From: Entamoeba histolytica HM-1:IMSS
Lineage: Eukaryota; Evosea; Mastigamoebida; Endamoebidae
DNA length: 25,440 nt
NCBI RefSeq assembly: GCF_000208925.1
Contig: NW_001914904.1
Location: forward strand, 1,786 to 27,225
Direction: 5' to 3'
The position numbers and the translations under genes were made by a program. The notes beneath the pieces were generated by a model. The model saw nothing but the letters and a program-made list of their open reading frames with translations, searched no databases and was not told the origin of the DNA. This document shows, piece by piece, positions 8,323 through 16,127 of the stretch. Position 1 is the stretch's first letter. Each line of letters begins with the position of its first letter.

Positions 8323-8577
8323 ATGGAAGAGATCTACAATATCTTTTGGGGTGTCTCAATCTTTATAAATTTCATAGTGATCTTAGTTGTTGTGAATGTT
8401 ATCCTTTTGATGTGCTGTTGTTGTCGAAAAAGAGATGTTCAACGGTTGAAAGAGGTGTTAACAAAAGACAAGAAAGTGAAGAAAGGGAGAAGAAGAATAG
8501 AAGCACAAAGCCAAAAAGAAATTCAAGAAGACATTAATAATAACAAATCTAATGAAAACAGCGAATTAATTGAATAA
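8323..8577 (+). CDS. Small single-pass membrane protein with Cys cluster (84 aa)
   Basis: The protein has a short acidic N-terminus (MEEIYN), one hydrophobic segment at residues ~8-30, four consecutive cysteines at 31-34 beside basic residues (RKR), and a charged Lys/Arg/Glu-rich tail of about 45 aa. This is the layout of a membrane protein with a palmitoylated juxtamembrane cluster and a cytosolic tail. Small proteins of this kind are common in viral genomes, but the function is unknown. It starts 68 bp from the divergent Tdp1-like gene. The next gene on the same strand starts at 8609. Confidence 0.65.
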   Translation: MEEIYNIFWGVSIFINFIVILVVVNVILLMCCCCRKRDVQRLKEVLTKDKKVKKGRRRIEAQSQKEIQEDINNNKSNENSELIE

Positions 8578-8608
8578 TTTTAGAAAAGAACTTAAAAGTT
8601 TAGAATCA

Positions 8609-9964
8609 ATGAGTTATAATTCGAATACTCTATCTATTATATCAGGGATTAAAGATGATGTCAAAGAATTACTTACTAAAAACCAATTAATCCAATTAAA
8701 TAGGATTCTATCAGGAAGTACAATAGTTAATAATATAAAATCAGGAGCAGTTGTGAATACATTAAAATTTATTAAAAAACCAAGTATTGATAATTTAAAT
8801 AATTTATTAGATTCATATACAGCAATCAAAATATTCAAGATAGAAAAAGGTATAATTAACAAAACAAGAGAAAGAATTAATAATTATTATAAAGAAAACG
8901 AAGATCCAGTCTTTAGTGAATCAACAATCCAATTAGTAATATTACTGTATCAACTAATTAATAAAAACAATCCAATGTTTACTGATAAAGAAATTAAAAT
9001 CAAAGGATTAGCAACAATATATATAATGTCTATAATGTTAAGATACATGTTTAATTTAAATGTCCTTCCAAAAGAATTTAATGAGAATTTTGAGAAAGTA
9101 GGAGCTTTTAATGAGTATAAATATCCGATTTATGTAGACACAAGAAATGGAGATAATGTAAATGAGGGACTTGTACCAAATCTATGGGTCAAAGGAATAA
9201 TTGTACCATACATTAATGAGACTCTATTAAGAACAGTAGAAATTGAGTACAGTATCATAATGAGCATTCTGTATATTGAAGATGTATTAGAGAATATTCG
9301 AGTCAATATTGAAAGAGGAAATAAAGCAAATGATACATATGATAAGATGATAAAACAACAAAAAGAATTAGAAGTATTACAAGGGAAATTAGGATATGAT
9401 TTAAACCAAGATATTTGGTTAAGAAATCTAATATACAGAAGATATCCAGAGATTTCAAGTATTAATAGTGAAAAGACAATTGATGGAGTAATTATTTATC
9501 CAGAAACAATCCAGTTTCTGAACCAATTAGAAGAAATCCAAAAAATGACATTAGAAGAAAGATTAAGTATATTTGCTAATCATTATAATCAGAATTATAT
9601 ACAAGTTCTTTCATTAGGAAATAGTATAGCATCAAGAATAATAGACATGAAGAAGATAGACAAAGAAGTTGTAATGAATTTAGAAGAGATGACATATACT
9701 AAACCAAAGAAAAGAGTTGTTATTAGCAATAATCCAGTAGAAGTAGTTGAAGGAGAGAAAATCCGATTAATGAGTAAAATAGCAAATGAAAGTACAGAAA
9801 GAGAAGAAAGACAAATAATGAATGAATTAATGAGCAAAGATAAGGAGATCAAAGATGTGATTGCACAAATAGAAGAAGAAGGAGAAATAGAAGAAGAGGA
9901 TACAATTCCACTAGAGGAGAAAGAAGAAGATAGTTCTATTTCAAGAGTGAGAATCCATATCTGA
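8609..9964 (+). CDS. Hypothetical helical protein (451 aa)
   Basis: I do not recognise this protein. The ATG at 8609 (MSYNSNTLS) is chosen; an extended frame to 8570 would begin with TTG. It is rich in long helices (AIKIFKIEKGIINKTRERIN, YDKMIKQQKELEVLQGKL) with a central segment VPNLWVKGIIVPYINETLLR, and ends in a Glu-rich, probably disordered tail. No signal peptide or obvious membrane span is seen. Codons are A-rich, unlike the T-rich genes to the left. Its TGA stop overlaps the ATG of the next gene by one base, an unusual arrangement for a eukaryotic nuclear gene pair. Confidence 0.75.
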   Translation: MSYNSNTLSIISGIKDDVKELLTKNQLIQLNRILSGSTIVNNIKSGAVVNTLKFIKKPSIDNLNNLLDSYTAIKIFKIEKGIINKTRERINNYYKENEDPVFSESTIQLVILLYQLINKNNPMFTDKEIKIKGLATIYIMSIMLRYMFNLNVLPKEFNENFEKVGAFNEYKYPIYVDTRNGDNVNEGLVPNLWVKGIIVPYINETLLRTVEIEYSIIMSILYIEDVLENIRVNIERGNKANDTYDKMIKQQKELEVLQGKLGYDLNQDIWLRNLIYRRYPEISSINSEKTIDGVIIYPETIQFLNQLEEIQKMTLEERLSIFANHYNQNYIQVLSLGNSIASRIIDMKKIDKEVVMNLEEMTYTKPKKRVVISNNPVEVVEGEKIRLMSKIANESTEREERQIMNELMSKDKEIKDVIAQIEEEGEIEEEDTIPLEEKEEDSSISRVRIHI

Positions 9965-10203
9965 TGATAGAGAATAACAAGATAACTCCCATGGAACTTG
10001 AAGTCAATGTGATGAGTAGTGATCGTGTTATAGCAGGAAATAGAAGAGTAGTAAAGAAGTATGACTTTTCAGAAGCAATTCAAAAGGAGATAAGAAGAAG
10101 CAATGAGGAGAGAGGAAAACTAGTCTTCAAGAAAGTAGAATTAAGAGAGATACATAGAGTATCCACTCCAACACAAATTATCTTCAAGAAAGTAGAAAAA
10201 TAA
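9964..10203 (+). CDS. Small basic protein overlapping the upstream stop codon (79 aa)
   Basis: The start codon shares one base with the stop of the 451-aa gene (TGATG). An internal ATG at 9991 (MELEVNV) is an alternative. The product is highly charged and basic, with FKKVELREIH and IFKKVEK, two similar FKKVE segments near residues 55 and 74. No domain is recognised. The overlap suggests translation from a shared transcript by reinitiation, or a transcript start within the upstream gene. It converges with the gene at 10232-10468, with 28 bp between stops. Confidence 0.55.
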   Translation: MIENNKITPMELEVNVMSSDRVIAGNRRVVKKYDFSEAIQKEIRRSNEERGKLVFKKVELREIHRVSTPTQIIFKKVEK

Positions 10204-10231
10204 AGTAATTGAGAATTTGTTAAACATTAAA

Positions 10232-10468
10232 TCAATTAAAATTGTCAAGATAATCATCAAGATAATCATCGAGATTATGATCATCAAGATAATCATCATA
10301 TTCAAAGGAGTCATTTTCAAGATTATAATAATATTCATAATCTTCACTATCATATTCTTCAATGTCATTGTTTTTGTCAACACCTTCAACAATAAGGTCT
10401 ACTGTAATTACATGACCTGAAGGGATGACTATAAGATCAATCTTATCATTGGTTCTTGGACTATTCAT
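10232..10468 (-). CDS. Small very acidic Asp/Tyr-rich protein sharing its N-terminus with 693-1040
   Basis: The product has 78 aa. Residues 1-9 (MNSPRTNDK) and the whole upstream region lie inside the inverted repeat and equal those of the gene at 693, but the rest is different. After a short hydrophobic stretch (IDLIVIPSGHVITVDLIVEG) the protein becomes almost purely Asp/Glu/Tyr/Asn, ending in repeats of DDYLDD. Such tails can mimic DNA or bind basic proteins, as an inference. Alternative frames over the same bases are judged shadows of the AAGATAATCATC repeats. Confidence 0.6.
   Translation of the reverse strand: MNSPRTNDKIDLIVIPSGHVITVDLIVEGVDKNNDIEEYDSEDYEYYYNLENDSFEYDDYLDDHNLDDYLDDYLDNFN
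10243..10305. repeat. Short tandem repeat AAGATAATCATC
   Basis: Imperfect 12-bp units on the plus strand encode, on the minus strand, the DDYLDD/DDHNLDDYLDD repeats at the C-terminus of the acidic protein. Confidence 0.7.
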
Positions 10469-11159
10469 TGATGAATGAGAAATAAGAGATCAGAAGTGTA
10501 TAACAAACACATGTGTTTTTTGTGTATAAAACATTATATAAAATGGGAGTTGTTGATTTGTATAACATTGTATAACATTGTTTAACTTCTTGTATAAATT
10601 CTTATTTGTGTATTGATAGGATATGTTATATAAAACATTTCATTTTTGTTATATAAAACACCATTTAAGGGTCACAGTATGACCTGCATAGCGGGTCACA
10701 GTATGACCATCTGATGGTTTTTTTCTTTTTTTTTCTTTTCATTTTTTTCCTTTAGATATATATTTTTGAAAAATTAAAAAAAAAATTAATGAAAAAATGT
10801 GCTTGATGGTCACAGTATGACCTGCTCAGCGGGTCACAGTATGACCTGCATAGCGGGTCACAGTATGACCTTTTAAATTGTTATATAAAACATTTCTAGA
10901 GATACAAATAGTTATATAAAACATTTCTAGAGATATAAATAGAAAATTATCAAATGGTAAAGATATAGTATGTATTATCTAACATTCCTCATTCTATTTT
11001 TATAAAAACAAATTAAACAATCATTTCTTATTTAATGAAATATAAATGAAATATAATTGAGTTTTCTCTTTCTTGTTATACTCTTTTTTGTTTTTCTTCG
11101 TTTTTTGGAAAATAGTTTTAATTTGTATTTTCTAATTTGTAAATTATCCCATTCTTTAG
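10442..11159. repeat. Right copy of long inverted repeat (about 718 bp)
   Basis: This is the reverse complement of 1-719 with one base missing. At its inner end it contains the start codon and first nine codons of the gene on the minus strand at 10232-10468. At its outer end it contains the stop codon (11156-11158) of the 258-aa gene. It therefore spans a whole intergenic control region. The repeat cannot be compared beyond 11159 because the left copy meets the window edge. Near identity implies a recent origin or continuing gene conversion. Confidence 0.95.
10670..10870. promoter_or_regulatory. Iteron-like dyad array, right copy
   Basis: This is the mirror of the left array, read here as GGTCACAGTATGACC, at 10670-10684, 10694-10708, 10808-10822, 10832-10846 and 10856-10870. 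The spacers, the 24-bp period and the A/T tract between clusters (10709-10807) are preserved. I did not notice the 15-bp motif elsewhere in the window, which ties it to the inverted repeat. Confidence 0.65.
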
Positions 11160-11932
11160 ATTTCTCTAGCATTTCTTATGTCTTCTGCATATCGCATATA
11201 TTCTGAAAGAACATATTTTATCTCTTGAAGTGCTTTCTTCCCTGTTGTAGACTCTGTAATGTTCTCTAGAATTTCTACATATTTCTTCACTTTCTCATAA
11301 GCTTTTCTTCTGACTGTAAACTCCTTTTCTTTATCTTTTATGATTTGCTTCAACTGCGACATTTCAATCTGACTAAAATCTTCTTCTTCTTCCTTAATCA
11401 TCCAATCTTCAACACTTAAAACTTTCTCTTTTTCCTTAATCATCCAATCTTCAACACTTAAATCAATTTCCTCTTCCTTAATCATCCAATCTTCAACACT
11501 CAAATCAATTTCTTCTTCCTTTACTATTGGCTTCTCTTCTATTAATATTGGCTTCTCTGATTTTATTATCGCTTTTTCTTCCATTATTATTGCCCTTTCT
11601 TTCACTTCCTTTAATGGCCTTTCTTTCTCTTCTCTTATTTCACTATCAAAGTCTCTAATCTTATTGATATGTTCTATAATATCTCCTTTCTTACGAAGGT
11701 ATTTTATCGTACGTTCATAATCATAATCATATCTGTTTTTGTATATTTTTATTCTCTTTGAAATATTCTGATTTAACTTTGGTATCTCTATTGTGTACTT
11801 CACATATATATATACTTTATCTTCTTCCTTGTCTTTTGCTGAGACAATATATGTCATGTAACGATTCATCATCAAGTACTCCTTTACTTCATCATAATAG
11901 CTTATTGGTGTTATTACTAGAAAGCTACTCAT
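11156..11932 (-). CDS. Repeat-containing protein with Rep-like N-terminal domain (258 aa)
   Basis: Residues 1-95 follow the order of a CRESS Rep nuclease domain: strand FLVITP, helix YDEVKEYLMM, strand YIVSAKDKEED, strand KVYIYVKYTIEI in the place of the HUH motif but without histidines, and KYLRKKGDIIEH where the catalytic YxxK motif lies, here present as YLRK. It resembles the 115-aa protein at 693 by eye. A Glu/Lys-rich linker follows, then three 14-aa repeats around LSVEDWMIK and a coiled C-terminus. The stop codon lies inside the right inverted repeat. The gene sits 61 bp downstream of the SF3-containing gene on the same strand, so the pair may be a split origin-binding protein and helicase. 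The Rep link is tentative. Confidence 0.7.
   Translation of the reverse strand: MSSFLVITPISYYDEVKEYLMMNRYMTYIVSAKDKEEDKVYIYVKYTIEIPKLNQNISKRIKIYKNRYDYDYERTIKYLRKKGDIIEHINKIRDFDSEIREEKERPLKEVKERAIIMEEKAIIKSEKPILIEEKPIVKEEEIDLSVEDWMIKEEEIDLSVEDWMIKEKEKVLSVEDWMIKEEEEDFSQIEMSQLKQIIKDKEKEFTVRRKAYEKVKKYVEILENITESTTGKKALQEIKYVLSEYMRYAEDIRNAREI
11390..11515. repeat. Three 42-bp tandem repeats inside the 258-aa gene
   Basis: Units starting near 11390, 11432 and 11474 each encode 14 aa with the core LSVEDWMIK. The two units nearest the protein N-terminus are identical in protein sequence and the third differs in a few acidic or basic positions. The period keeps the frame. The repeat may be a multivalent binding motif. 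Confidence 0.85.
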
Positions 11933-11993
11933 AACTGTTTTTTTTTAATTTCTTTTCTAAAAAATAGTATATAAATATTTAATAATATTTCTA

Positions 11994-13457
11994 TTATAAT
12001 TCAATGAATCCATCATCTACTTCTTCCGTATCTGTTTCTTCTTTGTCTTCTCCTGAGTATTCATCTTCTGAATTAGTGGTGCTATAGTCTGTCTCACTCT
12101 CTATCAGTTTCTCATCTTCATACCTCTCATCTTCACATTTTCTGTCTTTCTCTTCATCACTCTGTTCTTTATCTTCTCTTCTTCTTCGATTTGAGACTCT
12201 TTGGATTTCTGACTCAATGATTGCTTTCTTCTTTCTCATTAAATACTCCTCATAATCTTCAAGAATCTTCCTCTTCTGTCTTTCTGGATTGGGAAGTTTA
12301 ATCTCTTTCTCACTTGGTAATTGGATGTACTTCTGAATGTCATAGATATATCCATGCTTTTCATTTAACTCCTTTTTAATCCATTCATTCATATTGACTG
12401 TATCACACTCCTTTAACTCATTGACTGGAATAATCGAATCAAAAAGATACTTGTATTCTCCTCTCACTTCTTTTTGTGTGAAGATCGGTCTTTCTTCTTC
12501 TATACACTCCTCTTTCTGTTCAGGATAAATCACAGCATTTCGTTCAATAAACTTCCATATGTCACTGAAATGTCTCTGGAAATTGATGTAATCTTCTTTG
12601 TTGACTATGATGATTGGAATCAATGGGAAGATGTATTCATACCCATACTTGATATCAACACTCGAGATGTTTCTGTTCATCAATGCTTTCAACTCGGTAC
12701 TTTTCACTTCACTCCAATTAATATCATCTAAGATTCGGAATATTTTATGTGGCTGATTTGACATTTTACTGTATTCAAGATTGTTTGAATGATAAATGTA
12801 ATACTCATCAGGAACAATAAACTTTGTGAAGAAGACACTCTTTCCTATGTAAGTACTTCCAACACAGATGAATGTCTTGAATCGATCCACTCCTCGTTTG
12901 TATGTATTCTTCAAAAAGTCTGTAAATGACTTGTACAATGGATGGTCTTCATTTGGTAAATACAACTTCTCTGTCTTTGTAATCAATGCCTTTGTTAGAT
13001 ACTTGTACCTATTAGTTTTCCATGTCATTCGTAATTCATTGATTGTGTATGTCTCAAGTCCACTTCTTGCTGCTCTACTCTCAAATGTATCTTGATCAGC
13101 TGACTCTAGAATGGTTTTTCTACTCTCAATTGTTCTTTTGATAAAGTAGAATCCTTTTATATACTCTGCTTTCTCCATCATTAGAATCTTAATCACCTCC
13201 TTTTGTGTTTCTATATACTCATTGATTGTTCTAAACTTTTCATTTTCTGGAATTCTTTTTCCATAACTGATTATTATTGGAACACTTAGATAATGCAACG
13301 AGATTATATAATTGTCGGTGTACTTGTCTACATATTTCTTGATTATCTCAAGGGTGTTTTCTCTCAAAGTCTCTTCATCAGACTTCTCCATAGATTCAGA
13401 AACTACTGCACTCTCTTTATCTGGATCATCGACAACATACTTAAGGACACTCCACAT
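11994..13457 (-). CDS. SF3-like Rep helicase protein (487 aa)
   Basis: Motifs are Walker A GSTYIGKS (200-207), Walker B FRILDDINW (240-248), a strand IPIIIVNKEDY with the sensor Asn (~286), and FIERNAVIY (~303-311) with a probable arginine finger. This spacing is that of SF3 helicases of Rep type. Residues 1-195 are helical and contain no HUH motif that I can find. The last ~120 residues form a low-complexity tail of mixed Arg/Lys and Glu/Asp ending DGFIEL. It should be an ATP-driven origin-unwinding factor. It lies upstream of the 258-aa gene in the same orientation and is divergent from the gene at 13519 across 61 bp. Confidence 0.75.
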   Translation of the reverse strand: MWSVLKYVVDDPDKESAVVSESMEKSDEETLRENTLEIIKKYVDKYTDNYIISLHYLSVPIIISYGKRIPENEKFRTINEYIETQKEVIKILMMEKAEYIKGFYFIKRTIESRKTILESADQDTFESRAARSGLETYTINELRMTWKTNRYKYLTKALITKTEKLYLPNEDHPLYKSFTDFLKNTYKRGVDRFKTFICVGSTYIGKSVFFTKFIVPDEYYIYHSNNLEYSKMSNQPHKIFRILDDINWSEVKSTELKALMNRNISSVDIKYGYEYIFPLIPIIIVNKEDYINFQRHFSDIWKFIERNAVIYPEQKEECIEEERPIFTQKEVRGEYKYLFDSIIPVNELKECDTVNMNEWIKKELNEKHGYIYDIQKYIQLPSEKEIKLPNPERQKRKILEDYEEYLMRKKKAIIESEIQRVSNRRRREDKEQSDEEKDRKCEDERYEDEKLIESETDYSTTNSEDEYSGEDKEETDTEEVDDGFIEL

Positions 13458-13518
13458 GACTAATTCTATTTAATTATTCAATTCCTTCTTTTTGAGTTCA
13501 TCTTATTTTCATTTAATA

Positions 13519-13932
13519 ATGCGTCTACTGAAACACAATATTCGTAAACAAAAACAAAATACTACTACTTCTATTAATACTACTACTACTACTAATAATA
13601 ATAATAATAATAATTGTAATAATAATAGTCATGACACTTCTTCTATTCAATCTATTAAACAATCTAAGCCTAGAAAGGTTTCTGATGAAATTAATAAGAA
13701 ATATTCATCTCTCTTGAAGAAATTATGGGAAAATGAAAAATTACTTGATAAGTATAATCTAAGTGAAGAAGTAAAGACACTTCTTAATACTCGAATGCAT
13801 TTATGGTTAGAGTATTATACAATTAATCAAGCTATGAGTTCTAATCATGACTCTGACTCAAACTCTAATTCTAATACAAATATCTTTGAATATATTGATA
13901 GCTTTTCAGAAATAACTAGTTTTTATAATTGA
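13519..13932 (+). CDS. Hypothetical small basic protein with Thr/Asn repeats (137 aa)
   Basis: The ATG at 13519 (MRLLKHNIRKQKQ) is chosen over a TTG at 13492. Residues 1-13 are strongly basic, followed by poly-Thr and poly-Asn encoded by ACT and AAT triplets, then a helical core (DEINKKYSSLLKKLWENEKLLDKYNLSEEVKTLL), a second helical stretch with TRMHLWLEYYTINQAM, and a Ser/Asp/Asn-rich tail. No domain is recognised. The basic N-terminus could bind nucleic acid. The next gene follows after only 16 bp on the same strand. Confidence 0.65.
   Translation: MRLLKHNIRKQKQNTTTSINTTTTTNNNNNNNCNNNSHDTSSIQSIKQSKPRKVSDEINKKYSSLLKKLWENEKLLDKYNLSEEVKTLLNTRMHLWLEYYTINQAMSSNHDSDSNSNSNTNIFEYIDSFSEITSFYN
13561..13630. 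repeat. ACT/AAT trinucleotide repeats in gene 13519-13932
   Basis: Runs of ACT then AAT triplets encode Thr and Asn tracts near the N-terminus. Similar triplets occur in the Rad52-like gene. Confidence 0.85.
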
Positions 13933-13948
13933 TCTAATATTTTAATTT

Positions 13949-14524
13949 ATGTTTAGCTTTTCGAATAAGGAAAAAGAGAAAATTGAACAAATAGGTGATT
14001 TAATCACACAAAAAACAGACAAAACAGACAAAACAGATGAAATTGTTACTAGTACAATAACAAAAGTTATTAAATTTAATGACACTCAATTGACTAACTA
14101 TTATAGAATCGATTTAATGGACTTTATTGAACCTACTTATGGAAATTTAAGACCTACAAGTCTTAAAATTAATCTTACTAATTATGACGACAAGATCTCA
14201 ACAATCACATTCTCATATATTCATACTCCTCTTATTAATGAATTAATTGATCACATCAATCAATCTACACTCTCAGTTAATAATCAATTTAATAAGTCAT
14301 TCTCTTATACTGTTCAATCCCCTTATTTAACTTATTATCAATTAGATTCTCAAATGAATTTAACTGACATCGACATCTCTCAATTAACTAATGTTAATCT
14401 GATTAAAGAAAGATCACAAACAGTGTCTCTAGGTGGAATTTATCTCTCTCTAAATAGATTCTCTTCTGGTTCTTGCTCTGTTGAATTATCTATGACTCTC
14501 TCTTACAAGTTAAGACTATATTAA
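13949..14524 (+). CDS. Hypothetical beta-rich protein (191 aa)
   Basis: I do not recognise this protein. It starts with a charged segment and three TDK units (QKTDKTDKTDE). From residue ~40 on it is a succession of short strands (KVIKFNDTQL, YYRIDLMDFIEP, TSLKINLTNY, ISTITFSYIHTP, FSYTVQSPYLTYYQL, IYLSLNRFSSGSCSVELSMTLSYKLRLY), compatible with a beta sandwich or jelly-roll. A virion role is suggested only by that pattern and its position beside other beta-rich genes. The gene lies 16 bp after 13932. Confidence 0.7.
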   Translation: MFSFSNKEKEKIEQIGDLITQKTDKTDKTDEIVTSTITKVIKFNDTQLTNYYRIDLMDFIEPTYGNLRPTSLKINLTNYDDKISTITFSYIHTPLINELIDHINQSTLSVNNQFNKSFSYTVQSPYLTYYQLDSQMNLTDIDISQLTNVNLIKERSQTVSLGGIYLSLNRFSSGSCSVELSMTLSYKLRLY

Positions 14525-14615
14525 ATTTGGGATATATAACATTCATGGTTATTTTTAAAAGAATCTAATAATACGCTTAAACTAAATAAGATATATTACC
14601 ACTAAGATTTGTTTA

Positions 14616-15320
14616 ATGTTTTTTTTTATTATTTTAACAATTATTAACGTTGAAGGAAGATTTCTCTATGACATTATTGATGCCCAAGACAATGCACTTA
14701 ATTCTATAAATGAGGATAAGCCATACAATTACTTTAAATATGTTAACAATGAATATCAAACTGATTATTTTCCTCTTAATAGTTGTATTAGTTTTACTGA
14801 TTATGCTGCTTATTTCTTTTATAACAACAATACACATATGAATTTCACTTATTATGCTACTATGGAAAATTGTAAAAATGCATTTGCTCCTATTGAAAAC
14901 CGTACACTTCAAATTAATTATTCTACTATTGATGAAATTAGGAATTCATATCTTCTCATTTATACATATCATGACCAAGGATGTAAAAACTTACAAACTA
15001 TTTTTTCTAAAAAGAAATTATGTTTTCCTGACAATGGAAGATGGTTAAATATCACTATAGTAAATAATACAATTTATGGTGAAGAATACTCTGATTCATA
15101 TTGTTTAAATCTTGTTAATAGCTTCACTAATGATTTAGATATTTGTTTTGCAAATACTCAGAAAAATTATTTTTATATTGACCCTTCAAAAGAAGAATTA
15201 CCAGGATTAAATTTAGATTATGACTATAATTATAATCATGTTGATAATAATGCTGAAATGATGAATCCATTATTTTCAATGATAGTTGTTCTTGTAACTA
15301 TCTTTTTATGTCTTTTTTAG
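14616..15320 (+). CDS. Secreted or membrane-anchored glycoprotein (234 aa)
   Basis: The protein begins with a hydrophobic signal peptide (MFFFIILTIINVEG) and ends with about 18 hydrophobic residues (PLFSMIVVLVTIFLCLF) and no cytosolic tail, the layout of a GPI-anchor signal; a C-terminal membrane anchor is the alternative. The ectodomain has many N-glycosylation sequons (NFT, NRT, NYS, NIT, NNT) and six cysteines that could pair. It is Tyr/Asn-rich and matches no family I know. It may be a surface protein made on the host secretory pathway, or an envelope-type protein. T-ending codons match its neighbours. Confidence 0.7.
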   Translation: MFFFIILTIINVEGRFLYDIIDAQDNALNSINEDKPYNYFKYVNNEYQTDYFPLNSCISFTDYAAYFFYNNNTHMNFTYYATMENCKNAFAPIENRTLQINYSTIDEIRNSYLLIYTYHDQGCKNLQTIFSKKKLCFPDNGRWLNITIVNNTIYGEEYSDSYCLNLVNSFTNDLDICFANTQKNYFYIDPSKEELPGLNLDYDYNYNHVDNNAEMMNPLFSMIVVLVTIFLCLF

Positions 15321-15427
15321 TCTCTTATAAGACAAAGATTCAATGATAATAATATCATTACTAGAATCTAATTAATCGTTTCTCTTATTCTTTCTTTCTT
15401 TATTTTTCACTAAAACTAAGAAAAATT

Positions 15428-16087
15428 ATGAGATCAAGACGTGCAATAGCATCCACAAGAAGAAGTGGACTTACTCCAAAACCTACAGCAAAGAACTTTG
15501 ATATAAATGATTATGCTGGTAATATTAGTGTCTATAAAGTAGATCAGATTCTTCAATTTGATCCTACTAATATGAAAAGTGCTACAGCAATAGTAGAGAA
15601 TAGTGATACTTCTCAAATTAATGTTGATATGACTAGTTTAAAGACTGAATTATTTAGAATAAAGGCTAATTATGATTTAAGATTTAATGTCAAATTATCT
15701 AATGATGATAGTAATAATGATGATGATACTAATAGTAATGAAAAGATTTATGGAATAGGATTCTTGTTTATACTCAATGATAAGAAAACAAAATATGATG
15801 TTATTATGTATTGTAATACAAATGAAAATCAGATTCAAGTTCCTTTAGAAAGTAGTTTATCATTTAATCTTAATGACTCTTTCTTTTTATTTGGTGAAAA
15901 TTCATATTCATCACTTACTATTAATCATCCTATTGTTTCTATTGAATACAATGATTATCTCCAAATATTATTAAATAATATGCCATTTGGTCTTCAAAGA
16001 ATCTTAGGTAATTTCACTTTCTCTAATGTTCTCAGTATAGTAAGTTATGATTATAATGAAACTACTGGTTCATGCTACTTAAACTAA
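15428..16087 (+). CDS. Hypothetical beta-rich protein with Arg-rich N-terminus (219 aa)
   Basis: The first 14 residues contain five arginines (MRSRRAIASTRRSG), followed by a Pro/Lys segment and then mostly beta strands (ISVYKVDQILQFD, QINVDMTSL, LRFNVKLS, IYGIGFLFILNDKKTKYDVIMYC, QIQVPLESSLSFNLND, ILGNFTFSNVLSIVSYDY). A disordered acidic loop (SNDDSNNDDDTNSN) lies near residue 95. A basic arm before a beta sandwich is typical of small ssDNA/RNA virus capsid proteins, which makes this the best capsid candidate here, but no family is recognised and the claim is inference. Confidence 0.7.
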   Translation: MRSRRAIASTRRSGLTPKPTAKNFDINDYAGNISVYKVDQILQFDPTNMKSATAIVENSDTSQINVDMTSLKTELFRIKANYDLRFNVKLSNDDSNNDDDTNSNEKIYGIGFLFILNDKKTKYDVIMYCNTNENQIQVPLESSLSFNLNDSFFLFGENSYSSLTINHPIVSIEYNDYLQILLNNMPFGLQRILGNFTFSNVLSIVSYDYNETTGSCYLN

Positions 16088-16127
16088 TTGATTATTTCTT
16101 AAAAAGAATTCAATTATCATTTAATTG

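Noticed and set aside
8255..8359. Hydrophobic N-terminal extension of the Tdp1-like protein resembling a signal peptide
   Set aside because: The extension has no ATG and overlaps the divergent gene's 5' end; the protein starts at 8254.
8570..8608. Start of the 451-aa gene at 8570 and of the isomerase at 20506
   Set aside because: Both extended starts are TTG codons; the first ATGs (8609 and 20497) give sensible N-termini.
1..11159. Classification as a Polinton/Maverick transposon from its long inverted repeats
   Set aside because: No protein-primed DNA polymerase B, retroviral-type integrase, FtsK-like packaging ATPase or adenain-like protease is seen, and genes continue beyond the right arm, so the arms are not proven termini.
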